64,000 nucleotides of DNA from Paracoccus wurundjeri. GTDB taxonomy: Bacteria > Pseudomonadota > Alphaproteobacteria > Rhodobacterales > Rhodobacteraceae. The translations under genes were made by a program, and so were the position numbers. The stretch covers positions 1-64,000 of the forward strand of contig NZ_JAUUTZ010000025.1 in the NCBI RefSeq assembly GCF_030678915.1, read 5' to 3'. The notes beneath the pieces were generated by a model that worked only from the letters and a program-made list of their open reading frames with translations, was not told the DNA's origin and ran no database searches. Within the stretch, counting starts at the first letter, position 1. Each line of letters opens with the position of its first letter. Of the stretch, positions 17,003 through 25,811 are shown piece after piece.

Positions 17003-18000
17003 TAGGACGATCCTCCCGTGGTCGTGCGGGCTGGCTCTGCTGCGGCCTGCGTCGGGTTGGTGCGGACGATTCTGACGACCTGCTGGCGGTTGCCGCTGCC
17101 AAGGCGCAACTCGGCTGCGCCGAACAGGCGGTCCACGATCAGGACGTTCTGGTGGATGCGGGAATTGACGATCTGCGGCTCGCCGTTTGCGCCAAGCACG
17201 AAGATGGGCGGCATCTCGCCCTGCACGATCCCGGCCGGGAAGACGACATAGATGCGGCGGCCATCGTCGAACACGGAAACCGGCCGCCATGGCGGGCTGT
17301 CGCCCTGCACCTGTAATGCGTAGCGATAATTCCGCGCAGCCTCGGCCGGGATGATTGGCGCGGCCGGGACGGTCTGGCGCTGGCCTGCTGGCGGCGCGGG
17401 ATAGGACCATGCCACGGCGGGCATGTAGAGCGTTTCGCGGGCGTGCAGCTCGATCATGTAGATGCGCCGGTCGGTGGTGACGACAAGGTTCGTCGAAATG
17501 TCCGGACGCGTCGGCTTCGCAAGGATATGGACGCGGCGGTTTGCACCGCTGCCGCTCTCGGTGTCGCCGATGATCCAGCGCGTCGTGTCGCCGGCCGCGA
17601 TCGGCCCCGCACCTGTCAGGCTTTCGCCCGGCTCCAGCGCGATCGTCGTGATCTGCCCGACTGCGGCATAGACCTGATAGAGCGCACCTTCCGACCACGG
17701 ATAAATCTGGATCGCGTTGTAGTAGCCTTCCCGGCGCGGCTCGACGCGAGCGGCGGCGTTGGCGTTCTCGACGCGGCCGGTCGGCGTGCCTGCGGCGGTG
17801 CCGCCGCGTGCGACGGTCCATGCCGGGGGCACATGCAGCGGTCGGGGCGTGTTGTCGGTTGCCGCCGCCTGCGCGGTCGGCAGCGGCGGCACGCTGGCGT
17901 CGTAGCTGAATTGCGGCGTCCGGTTGGTGGCGCAGCCTGCGAGCATGGTGGCCGAAAGCAGCACGGCCGCAATTGTCGGGGTGCGGGTGATCGTCCTCAT
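17002..18000 (-). CDS. trbG: TrbG, VirB9-like outer-membrane lipoprotein
   Basis: A 332-aa protein with a lipoprotein signal: hydrophobic AAVLLSATMLAGC, with Cys in an LAGC lipobox at about 23. The conserved TrbG/VirB9 region (YPWSEGALYQVYAAVGQITT, LILVD-type C-terminal segment VLIVDRLFGAAELRLG) follows. It forms the outer-membrane ring with TrbI. The ATG (17998-18000) overlaps trbF. Confidence 0.95.
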   Translation of the reverse strand: MRTITRTPTIAAVLLSATMLAGCATNRTPQFSYDASVPPLPTAQAAATDNTPRPLHVPPAWTVARGGTAAGTPTGRVENANAAARVEPRREGYYNAIQIYPWSEGALYQVYAAVGQITTIALEPGESLTGAGPIAAGDTTRWIIGDTESGSGANRRVHILAKPTRPDISTNLVVTTDRRIYMIELHARETLYMPAVAWSYPAPPAGQRQTVPAAPIIPAEAARNYRYALQVQGDSPPWRPVSVFDDGRRIYVVFPAGIVQGEMPPIFVLGANGEPQIVNSRIHQNVLIVDRLFGAAELRLGSGNRQQVVRIVRTNPTQAAAEPARTTTGGSS

Positions 18001-18686
18001 TGGCTCATCTCCCGCGACCACGAAATTGCATTGACGTAGATTCCCAGCGGATTGGCGCGCAGACGCTCGGCGTCGCGCGGCGGCTGGATGACGATGGTGA
18101 GGATGGCCGTCCATCGCTCGGTCGTGGAAAGCTGGCCGTTCTCGAAATGGCGTTCGGTCCACGCTACCCTGAAGCTGTTCGGGGATGCACGGATGACGCT
18201 CGAGACCTCGACGGCCACCTGCTGACGGCCGACCTTGGCGAAGGGATCGTTCGCCCTCGCGTAATCGTTCAATGCCGCCGCGCCGCGATCCGTTGTCCAC
18301 TCATAAGCGCGAAGCCAGTTCTGGCGGACAATGATGGCGTCGGCCGGGATCGCGCGGACCTGCTCGATGAAGCGGCCGAGATGGAAAGCGATCTGTGGAT
18401 CGGTCGGCCGATAGTCGGCGTTGGCAGGCGCGACGGTCTGCGCCTGACCGAGATTGTCCACTTGCACCACCCAAGGCACCACGGTCCCGCGCGCAGACTG
18501 CCAGACCAGCGCCGAGGCGAAGCCGGCCGAAAGGATCAGGGAGCCGAACGCCATATAGCGCCAGTTTTTCGCCTGCACGCGGGCTGAGCCGATACGCTCG
18601 TCCCAAGCCTGCGCGGCCTTCTGATAGGGTGTCTCGGGTTCCGGCGATTTGCCGTAATGAGTTGCTGGTCGTTTGAAGATGCTCAT
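17997..18686 (-). CDS. trbF: TrbF, VirB8-like inner-membrane T4SS protein
   Basis: A 229-aa bitopic protein. A short cytoplasmic part is followed by one membrane helix (YMAFGSLILSAGFASALVWQ) and a periplasmic VirB8/TrbF fold, ending in NPLGIYVNAISWSREM. It nucleates assembly of the conjugation channel. It overlaps trbG and trbL by 4 bases each, as is normal for this operon. Confidence 0.95.
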   Translation of the reverse strand: MSIFKRPATHYGKSPEPETPYQKAAQAWDERIGSARVQAKNWRYMAFGSLILSAGFASALVWQSARGTVVPWVVQVDNLGQAQTVAPANADYRPTDPQIAFHLGRFIEQVRAIPADAIIVRQNWLRAYEWTTDRGAAALNDYARANDPFAKVGRQQVAVEVSSVIRASPNSFRVAWTERHFENGQLSTTERWTAILTIVIQPPRDAERLRANPLGIYVNAISWSREMSQ

Positions 18687-20044
18687 GAGCGGTCACTTTC
18701 GGAAAGGTTGACGGAGGAACCGGAGCCGTGGCTGTCGCCGGAGCGCACCGCATGGGCGGCCATGGTGGTGCCGTGGTTCATCGCCTGCGAGCGACGCATC
18801 TGCTGCGCCCACGCGGGAGGGCCGCCAGCCGGGCCGGACGACGCTGCGGCCGGGCCTGCGCTCGCGCCGCCAACCGTGCCTGCGGTGGATGAGCCGCCCG
18901 TCACACCGAAAGCTGCGCGTGCGCCATCGGAGAAGCTGGATTTGACGCTTTCGGTGGCTTTCGAGGCAGCGCGTTTCAGGGGCGAGATAGCCGCCGATCC
19001 TGCGGCGCGGGCAACACCGCCCAAACCGGAAGCGACACCGGCCGCGCCGGACTGGCCGAGCGAGCCGACGCTATAGGCTGCGGTGGCCGCGCCCGCGGTG
19101 GCCGCGCTGCCGCGAACGGCTGCGGCTCCACCGGACAGAGCGGCAGCGCCGCCCTTGGCGGCAAGCATCACCCCGCCGCCCGCGGCGACGCCTGCACCTG
19201 CGACCGCAAGCCCGGTTCCCACGGCCGCGCCCGCGCCGAGCTGCGGGCCGCCCGACACGATGCCGTTGGCGATGCCGGGGCCGAAGATGCCGAGGCCGAG
19301 CAGCGACAGCGCGGCGAGCACAATCGCCATGGCCTCGTCGATGGTCGGGGTTGTCCCGCCGAAACCGGCCGTGAATTGCGAGAACAAGGTGCTGCCGATG
19401 CCGATGATGACGGCGAGCACCAGAACCTTGATGCCGGAGGACACGACGTTGCCAAGCACGCGCTCGGCCATGAAGGCGGTCTTCCCAAACAGGCCGAAGG
19501 GGATCAGCACGAAGCCGGCGAGCGTGGTCAGCTTGAACTCGATCAGCGTCACGAAAAGCTGGATGGCGAGGATGAAAAACGCCAGCACCACCAGCGCCCA
19601 CGCAAACAGCAGGCACGCGATCTGGATGAAGTTCTCGAAAAACGCGATCCAGCCCATCAGGTCGGAAATGGAATCGAGTAGCGGGCGGCCAGCATCGAGG
19701 CCGGTCTGGGCCACGCGGCCCGGCCGCATCAGGTCGGTGACGGAAAAGCCGGTGCCCGACGCCATCAGGCCGAGACCGGCGAAGCTCTCGAAAACGATGC
19801 GCGCGAGGTTGTTCCAGTTGCTGATGATGTAGGCGAACACCCCAACGAACAGGGTCTTCTTCACCAGCCGCGCGATGATGTCGTCATCCGCGCCCCATGC
19901 CCAAAAGAGCGCGGCGAGCGTCACGTCGATGACAATCAGCGTCGTGGCGATGAAGGCAACCTCGCCGCCGAGCAGGCCGAACCCCGAGTCGATGTAGGAG
20001 GTGAAGACCCCCAGAAACGAGTCGATGACGCCCGTGTTGCCCAT
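18683..20044 (-). CDS. trbL: TrbL, VirB6-like polytopic membrane protein
   Basis: A 453-aa protein with about six membrane segments in residues 25-260 (for example LLFAWALVVLAFFILAIQLF and AMAIVLAALSLLGLGIFGPG), then a Gly/Ala-rich low-complexity tail of about 190 residues. This is the usual layout of TrbL in this operon class. It is thought to form part of the inner-membrane DNA channel. Confidence 0.93.
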   Translation of the reverse strand: MGNTGVIDSFLGVFTSYIDSGFGLLGGEVAFIATTLIVIDVTLAALFWAWGADDDIIARLVKKTLFVGVFAYIISNWNNLARIVFESFAGLGLMASGTGFSVTDLMRPGRVAQTGLDAGRPLLDSISDLMGWIAFFENFIQIACLLFAWALVVLAFFILAIQLFVTLIEFKLTTLAGFVLIPFGLFGKTAFMAERVLGNVVSSGIKVLVLAVIIGIGSTLFSQFTAGFGGTTPTIDEAMAIVLAALSLLGLGIFGPGIANGIVSGGPQLGAGAAVGTGLAVAGAGVAAGGGVMLAAKGGAAALSGGAAAVRGSAATAGAATAAYSVGSLGQSGAAGVASGLGGVARAAGSAAISPLKRAASKATESVKSSFSDGARAAFGVTGGSSTAGTVGGASAGPAAASSGPAGGPPAWAQQMRRSQAMNHGTTMAAHAVRSGDSHGSGSSVNLSESDRS

Positions 20045-20046
20045 GG

Positions 20047-20313
20047 TCAGCGCGCCTCGCTGCGGTCACGGCCGAGGAAACGGTCGCGGGATTCTGCCCA
20101 TGCGGCGAGGCAGTCGGCATCGCTGGCGGCAGCCTCGCCGAGCTGCTGGCAGCGGCGCAGGGTTTCGCGCAGGGGATCGGGCGACGGCTGGAAGGCTGGT
20201 GCTGGGGGTGGCGTGGGAGGTTCGTCCTTCCGCGCCATGTCGATTGCGGTCACTGTCAAGGAAATCGCAACGAACACCACGGCCCCGAGCCGGGCCAGCA
20301 TCTTGCCGTCCAT
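20047..20313 (-). CDS. trbK: TrbK-alt, putative entry exclusion protein
   Basis: An 88-aa protein with one N-terminal membrane helix (LGAVVFVAISLTVTAID). A Pro-rich spacer and a small C-terminal region with two Cys residues (LRRCQQLGEAAASDADCLAAW) follow, typical of the alternative TrbK found between trbJ and trbL in alphaproteobacterial ICEs. It probably blocks redundant entry of the same element. Confidence 0.88.
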   Translation of the reverse strand: MDGKMLARLGAVVFVAISLTVTAIDMARKDEPPTPPPAPAFQPSPDPLRETLRRCQQLGEAAASDADCLAAWAESRDRFLGRDRSEAR

Positions 20314-20327
20314 GGCGAGCCTCCCGG

Positions 20328-21104
20328 TCAGTTGTTGCCGTTGCTGAACATTTGCGCGTTGCCGGGCTGATAGCCGGTGCCGGGCGTGAGGAAGCGGCGG
20401 CGCTGCTCGCGGCCCTGTTCGGCGGCAGTCGCGCGCTCTGCCTCGGTCAGCGCGTTGGCGCGGCCGTTCGCAGAGATGACCGCGATGAGGTCGGAAAGCT
20501 GCTGCGATTGAAGCGCGAGAAGCTGGTTGCCGGCCTGCGTCGCCTGCAATGCCCCGGTCGCGCCTTGGCTCTCGCCGACAAGCGCCGCCATTTCGGCGCG
20601 GTTGCTGTCGATGTTGCCGACCGCCCCCGCCTGCACGCGCATGGCGTCCTGCAAGCCGCCGACCGTGTTCTCCCAGCGCGACCGCGCATTGGCGACAAGC
20701 TGCTGTTCGGTCGCCGAAAGCGAGACATTGCCGTATTGCTGCTGGAACGCTTGGTCGATCTGTCCGACCTCGAAGGCGATGTTCTGTGCCTGCCCGAGAA
20801 GCTGCTGCGTGCGCTGGACGCTCTGCTGAATCTGCTGGAGCGAGCTATGCGGCAGGCTCGCCAGATTGCGGGCCTGATTGATGAGCATCTGCGCCTCGTT
20901 CTGGAGGCTCTGAATCTGGTTGTTGATCTGCTCCAGCGTCCGCGCGGCGGTAAGCAGGTTTTGCGCGTAGTTGGTCGGGTCATAGACGATCCGGCCGAAA
21001 CCGAATTGCGCATGGGCCGGGCTTGCCAGCATGGGCGAAAGTGCGACGGGCACGGCGAGCGCCAGCGCGAGGGCCGAGGCCCCGACGATCTTGGGATAGG
21101 TCAT
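20328..21104 (-). CDS. trbJ: TrbJ, VirB5-like T4SS protein
   Basis: A 258-aa protein with a Sec signal peptide (ALALALAVPVALSPMLASPAHA) and a long Gln-rich helical body (ARTLEQINNQIQSLQNEAQM). It is predicted to be a minor pilus or adhesin-like component in the periplasm. The ATG is at 21102-21104, overlapping the trbE stop. An open frame to 21608 lies over trbE and is ignored. Confidence 0.93.
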   Translation of the reverse strand: MTYPKIVGASALALALAVPVALSPMLASPAHAQFGFGRIVYDPTNYAQNLLTAARTLEQINNQIQSLQNEAQMLINQARNLASLPHSSLQQIQQSVQRTQQLLGQAQNIAFEVGQIDQAFQQQYGNVSLSATEQQLVANARSRWENTVGGLQDAMRVQAGAVGNIDSNRAEMAALVGESQGATGALQATQAGNQLLALQSQQLSDLIAVISANGRANALTEAERATAAEQGREQRRRFLTPGTGYQPGNAQMFSNGNN

Positions 21105-23593
21105 GGAAGAATCTCCTGTGTGGCGTGGGTATCGGGCCGGGCCGGCGCGGCGGATTCCGGCCGGTCGGCAAGATTGGTGAGGTTGGGGATCAGGTCGGCC
21201 GCCCACTCGACACCGCGCTCGCGCAGCCACGCGGCGAGGAAGCCGTCGCGGCCGTGTTCGGCATGGATGCGCGCGATTTCGGTCTGGTCGGATTTGGCGG
21301 AGGCGGCGCAGAGCGCGAGGCCGACTTCGGACAAGCCAAGCTCGAACAGGCGATTGCCCCGCCGCGACTGGCAGTAATAGTCCCGCTTCGGCGTGGCCCG
21401 TGCCAAAATCTCTATCTGACGGTCGTTCAACCCAAACTGCCTGTAAATTGCGGTGATCTGCGGTTCGATGGCGCGCTCGTTCGGCAGCAAGAGCCGCGTC
21501 GGGCAGCTCTCGATAATCGCGGGCGCGATGTTGCTGCCGTCGATGTCTGACAGGCTTTGCGTGGCGAAGATGACGCTGGCGTTTTTCTTGCGCAGCGTTT
21601 TCAGCCATTCGCGGAGCTGGCCGGCGAACCCTTCGTCGTCCAGCGCGAGCCAGCCCTCATCTATGATGAGCAGCGTGGGTCGGCCGTCGAGGCGGTCGCC
21701 GATACGATGGAACAGATAGGCGAGCACGGCCGGGGCCGCGCCGGTCCCGACAAGGCCCTCGATCTCGAACACCTGCACATCCGCCGAGCCGAGATGTTCG
21801 GCTTCGGCGTCGAGCAGTCGGCCATAGGCACCGCCGACGCAGAATGGCCGGAGCGCCTGTTTCAGATCGTTGGATTGCAGCAGGACCGCGAGGCCGGTGA
21901 TCGTGCGCTCATCGACCGGCGCGGACGCCAGCGAAGTCAGCGCCGTCCAAAGATACTCTTTGATCTCGGGCGTGATGGCGATGCCTTCGCGCATGAGGAT
22001 GGCGGCGATCCAGTCCGCCGCCCATGCGCGTTCATAGGTGTCGTGGATGCGGGCAAGTGGCTGGAGCGAAACGGACGCCTCGTCCCCTTCCGTGAGGCCA
22101 CCGCCCAAATCGTGCCAATCTCCGCCCATGGCGAGCGCGGCGGCGCGGATGCTTCCGCCGAAGTCGAAGGCGAAAACCTGCGATCCCGCATAGCGCCGGA
22201 ACTGCAAGGCCATGAGGGCGAGCAACACGCTCTTACCCGCCCCCGTGGGGCCGACGACAAGGGTGTGGCCTACGTCGCCGACATGGAGACTTAGCCGGAA
22301 CGGGGTTGAGCCTTCGGTCTTTCCAAAGAGCAAAGGGGGTGCACCGAAATGCTCGTCCCGTTCCGGCCCCGCCCACACCGCCGAAAGCGGGATCATGTGG
22401 GCGAGATTCAAGGTGCTGATAGGCGGCTGGCGGACATTCGCGTAGGCGTGTCCGGGCAGGCTGCCGAGCCATGCGTCAACCGCGTTGACCGTCTCGGGCA
22501 TGGCGGTGAAGTCGCGGCCCTGAACGATCTTCTCGACCAGGCGCAGCTTCTCGTCGGCTAGGCGCGGGTCGGCATCCCACACGGTGACGGTGGCCGTGAC
22601 GTAGGCCATGCCCGCCACGTCCGCGCCGAGTTCCTGCAGCGCCATGTCGGCATCGAGCGCCTTGTTGGCGGCGTCGGTGTCCAGCAGCGCGGACGCCTCG
22701 TTGGTCATGACTTCCTTGAGGATCGCGGCGATGGACTTGCGCTTGGCGAACCACTGGCGGCGGATGCGGGTCAGCAGCCGGGTTGCGTCTGTCTTGTCGA
22801 GCAGGATGGCGCGCGTGCTCCACCGATAAGGGAACGGCAGGCGGTTCATTTCGTCGAGCAGGCCCGGCGTCGTCGCGGTCGGGAATCCCACAATGGTCAG
22901 GACGCGCAGGTGTGCATCGCCAAGGCGTGGCTCCAGCCCGCAGGTCAATGGCTGGTCGGCGAGCAGCGCGTCGAGGTGCATCGGCACCTCGGGCACGCGA
23001 ACCCGATGCCGGTTGGTCGAGATGGTGGAATGGAGATAGGTCAGCGTCGCGCCGTCATCCATCCAACGGCACTCGGGCATGAAACCATCAAGCAAGGCCA
23101 GCACGCGGTCGGTGCGGTCGATGAAGCCGCGCAGCAGCTCCCACGGGTCCACGCCTGCTTTCTCCCGGCCCTCGTAAAGCCATGCCTCAGTTCGGGCGGC
23201 TTCCTCGGCCGGCGGCAGCCAGAGGAAGGTGAGGAAGTAGCCGGACACGAAATGCGCGTCCGCTTCCACGAAACCGGCCTTGCGCTCCGCATCGACCAGC
23301 GCCGAAGCGGGATCGGGAAACATGCAGTCGGGATAAGTCGCCGCCTCGCTGCGCTGCGCCTCCACGAAGATGCTCCAGCCGGAGCCGAGACGGCGCACGG
23401 CGTTGTTGATGCGGCCGGCGACGGCGACCAGCTCGGCCGCGACGGCGGAATCCAGATCGGGACCGCGAAACTTCGCGGTGCGCTGGAATGAGCCGTCCTT
23501 GTTCAAGACGACGCCGGAGCCGACCAATGCGGCCCATGGCAGGTAGTCGGCGAGCCGGGTGGCGGTGCGGCGGTATTCGGCAAGGTTCATCAT
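21101..23593 (-). CDS. trbE: TrbE, VirB4-like T4SS ATPase
   Basis: About 830 aa, the large ATPase that energises pilus and channel assembly. The N-terminal CagE/VirB4 domain is followed by an ATPase domain with Walker A VVGPTGAGKSVLLAL (about 450), Walker B TLLIIDEGWLAL, and the C-terminal ATQSLSDIDGSNIAPAI region. I chose the ATG at 23591-23593 (MMNLAEYRR), where the family alignment normally begins. A further in-frame ATG lies at 23588-23590, and an open extension to 23656 over trbD is unlikely. Confidence 0.94.
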   Translation of the reverse strand: MMNLAEYRRTATRLADYLPWAALVGSGVVLNKDGSFQRTAKFRGPDLDSAVAAELVAVAGRINNAVRRLGSGWSIFVEAQRSEAATYPDCMFPDPASALVDAERKAGFVEADAHFVSGYFLTFLWLPPAEEAARTEAWLYEGREKAGVDPWELLRGFIDRTDRVLALLDGFMPECRWMDDGATLTYLHSTISTNRHRVRVPEVPMHLDALLADQPLTCGLEPRLGDAHLRVLTIVGFPTATTPGLLDEMNRLPFPYRWSTRAILLDKTDATRLLTRIRRQWFAKRKSIAAILKEVMTNEASALLDTDAANKALDADMALQELGADVAGMAYVTATVTVWDADPRLADEKLRLVEKIVQGRDFTAMPETVNAVDAWLGSLPGHAYANVRQPPISTLNLAHMIPLSAVWAGPERDEHFGAPPLLFGKTEGSTPFRLSLHVGDVGHTLVVGPTGAGKSVLLALMALQFRRYAGSQVFAFDFGGSIRAAALAMGGDWHDLGGGLTEGDEASVSLQPLARIHDTYERAWAADWIAAILMREGIAITPEIKEYLWTALTSLASAPVDERTITGLAVLLQSNDLKQALRPFCVGGAYGRLLDAEAEHLGSADVQVFEIEGLVGTGAAPAVLAYLFHRIGDRLDGRPTLLIIDEGWLALDDEGFAGQLREWLKTLRKKNASVIFATQSLSDIDGSNIAPAIIESCPTRLLLPNERAIEPQITAIYRQFGLNDRQIEILARATPKRDYYCQSRRGNRLFELGLSEVGLALCAASAKSDQTEIARIHAEHGRDGFLAAWLRERGVEWAADLIPNLTNLADRPESAAPARPDTHATQEILP

Positions 23594-23603
23594 GGCCGCG
23601 CCC

Positions 23604-23885
23604 TCAGACCGACAGAAAAGCCGGGATGCGGAGATGCCGCCGTCCGACCTCGACAAATTGCGGATCGCGCTTCGCCGCCCACACTGCCGCGAAATGGCCG
23701 ACGGCCCATATGGCGAGGCCGACCAGCCAGAGGCGCAGGCCGAGGCCCACGGCCCCGGCCAGCGTTCCGTTCAGAATCGCGATGGAGCGCGGAGCGCCGC
23801 CGAGCAGGATGTGTTCGGTTAGCGCCCGATGGACCGGCACGGTGAAGCTCGGCACCGCGTCGAGCTGTTCGAGGCCGCCCGCCAT
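23604..23885 (-). CDS. trbD: TrbD, VirB3-like membrane protein
   Basis: A 93-aa protein with two membrane segments (SIAILNGTLAGAVGLGLRLW and LVGLAIWAVGHFAAVWAA) and the conserved start FTVPVHRALTEHILLGGAPR. It is a small inner-membrane partner of TrbE. The ATG is at 23883-23885, overlapping the trbC stop. Confidence 0.93.
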   Translation of the reverse strand: MAGGLEQLDAVPSFTVPVHRALTEHILLGGAPRSIAILNGTLAGAVGLGLRLWLVGLAIWAVGHFAAVWAAKRDPQFVEVGRRHLRIPAFLSV

Positions 23886-24217
23886 CAAACGAGCGCCCCG
23901 CCGCCAAACGAGAAGAACGACAGGAAGAAGCTCGACGCCGCGAACGCAATCGACAGGCCGAACACGATCTGGATCAGGCGGCGGAAGCCGCCGCTGGTGT
24001 CGCCGAAAGCCAAAGTCAGGCCGGTGACGATGATGATGATGACGGCGATGATCTTTGCGACCGGCCCCTCGATGGACTGGAGGATTTGCTGCAAGGGCTG
24101 TTCCCATGGCATCGACGAACCGGACGCATGGGCGGCCGGGGCGAGCATGAGGCTGATGGCAAGGGTGGATGCGGCGGTCGCGGCAAAGCGATAGCCGCGC
24201 GTGAGCGTGCGGGTCAT
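23885..24217 (-). CDS. trbC: TrbC, VirB2-like pilin
   Basis: A 110-aa propilin. A signal peptide (TLAISLMLAPAAHA) is followed by two hydrophobic helices (IIAVIIIIVTGLTLAFG and IVFGLSIAFAASSFFLSFF). It forms the conjugative pilus subunit. It overlaps trbB and trbD at the operon junctions. Confidence 0.94.
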   Translation of the reverse strand: MTRTLTRGYRFAATAASTLAISLMLAPAAHASGSSMPWEQPLQQILQSIEGPVAKIIAVIIIIVTGLTLAFGDTSGGFRRLIQIVFGLSIAFAASSFFLSFFSFGGGALV

Positions 24218-25197
24218 TCGGATTCTCCTGTGTTGTCTTGGATGGCGGGGGTGATGCGGTAGTCGCCGTCCGGCCCCAGCCCTTCGACGCGGGCAAGCTC
24301 GGCCAGCCGGCGTGCGGAACCGCGCCCGGAAAGGACGGCAACAAGGTCGATAGTCTCGGCGATCAGCGCGCGCGGGACGGTGACGACAGCCTCTTGAATG
24401 AGCTGTTCAAGGCGACGGAGCGCGCCGATGCCGGTGCCGGCATGAATGGTGCCGATCCCGCCCGGATGGCCGGTGCCCCACGCTTTCAGAAGGTCGAGGG
24501 CTTCCGATCCGCGCACTTCGCCGATGGGGATGCGGTCGGGGCGCAGGCGCAGCGAGGAACGGACCAGATCGGAAAGCGTTGCCACGCCGTCTTTCGTCCG
24601 CATGGCGACAAGGTTGGGCGCGGCGCATTGCAGCTCGCGCGTGTCCTCGATGATGACGACGCGATCCGCCGTCTTCGCCACTTCGGCGAGCAGCGCGTTG
24701 GTCAGCGTGGTCTTGCCGGTCGAGGTGCCGCCCGCCACCAAGATATTGGCGCGGGACTGGACGGCAGCGCGCAGCGTATCCGCCTGATCGGCAGACATGA
24801 TGCCCGCCGCCACATAGTCGCCGAGCGTGAACACCGCGACGGCGGGCTTGCGAATGGCGAAGGTCGGGGCGGCGACCACGGGCGGCAGCAGACCCTCGAA
24901 CCGCTCCCCGCTCTCGGGCAGCTCGGCCGAGACGCGCGGGCTGCGGGCATGAACCTCCGCACCGACATGATGCGCGACCAGCCGCACGATGCGTTCGCCA
25001 TCGGCGGCAGACAGCCGTTCGCCCGTGTCGGAAAGCCCTTCGGACAGCCGGTCCACCCAAAGGCGGCCGTCCGGGTTCAACATCACCTCGACCACGGCCG
25101 GGTCTTCTAGAAGCCGGGCGATGGCGGGGCCGAGCGCGGTGCGCAACATGCGTGCGCCGCGTTCGATGGCTTCCGATCTTTGGTGGTTGGTTGTCAT
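24214..25197 (-). CDS. trbB: TrbB, VirB11-like secretion ATPase
   Basis: A 327-aa hexameric traffic ATPase. Walker A is LVAGGTSTGKTTLTNAL (about 151-167), the Asp box is VIIEDTRELQ, Walker B is PIGEVRGSEALDLLKAWGTG, and the His box is GGIGTIHAG. It switches the machine between pilus building and DNA transfer. It is the first gene of the trb block; 142 bases separate it from the CopG-type gene. Confidence 0.95.
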   Translation of the reverse strand: MTTNHQRSEAIERGARMLRTALGPAIARLLEDPAVVEVMLNPDGRLWVDRLSEGLSDTGERLSAADGERIVRLVAHHVGAEVHARSPRVSAELPESGERFEGLLPPVVAAPTFAIRKPAVAVFTLGDYVAAGIMSADQADTLRAAVQSRANILVAGGTSTGKTTLTNALLAEVAKTADRVVIIEDTRELQCAAPNLVAMRTKDGVATLSDLVRSSLRLRPDRIPIGEVRGSEALDLLKAWGTGHPGGIGTIHAGTGIGALRRLEQLIQEAVVTVPRALIAETIDLVAVLSGRGSARRLAELARVEGLGPDGDYRITPAIQDNTGESE

Positions 25198-25339
25198 GTC
25201 GGCCCCGGTTACTGGCGGGGACGCGACGATCCCCGGATCGGGGTCGATTAAGAGAGACCGAAATCTAGCCGGTTCAACAAGTATTTGCGCCTATGCGGCG
25301 CGATGCGGTGATATGCAGAAAATAGGATAGGCTGCGGAT

Positions 25340-25801
25340 TCAGGAACGGTCTCCATCCTTCTCCCACTGCTCCGGCAAAGGAACATCGCCCGACGAATCG
25401 ATGTCGCGCGACAGCTCCTTGAGAAACCTGTCTCCCGTAGCCAGCCTCCGGCCGAGCATCTGCATGAAGCCCTCGAACCGCTCGACGCCCTTGGCGCGCG
25501 CCGAGGCTTGCGCGCTGTCCGGCAGCGGCGGGGTGGAGGCGAGCCAGAAATGGATGAACAGCGCGACCGTCTCGCCGAGCACGGCGAGATCTTCGTCGAG
25601 CGTGTCGATCTGGCGCCCAAGCCTGTCCAGGCGGCGCGACATGGCCGCCTCCAACCGATCCCCCGCGTCGCCGGACAGGAAGGAAGCGACGGCCGCATCC
25701 ACGATAGCGGATTTCGACACCTGCCGGCGCAGAGCCAACATCTCGATCTGTTTCAGCAATTCCGGGTCAAAATAGACATTCATGCGGGTGCGTGTGGTCA
25801 T
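25340..25801 (-). CDS. CopG-family ribbon-helix-helix protein
   Basis: A 153-aa protein from the ATG at 25799-25801. The N terminus is a ribbon-helix-helix domain (TRTRMNVYFDPELLKQIEML, then VSKSAIVDAAVASFL) and the rest is helical. Genes of this kind lie between traG and trbB in this ICE class and probably regulate transfer. The start inside the traG overlap (25831) would add ten residues without family support. Confidence 0.85.
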   Translation of the reverse strand: MTTRTRMNVYFDPELLKQIEMLALRRQVSKSAIVDAAVASFLSGDAGDRLEAAMSRRLDRLGRQIDTLDEDLAVLGETVALFIHFWLASTPPLPDSAQASARAKGVERFEGFMQMLGRRLATGDRFLKELSRDIDSSGDVPLPEQWEKDGDRS

Positions 25802-25811
25802 CGGCGGTCCT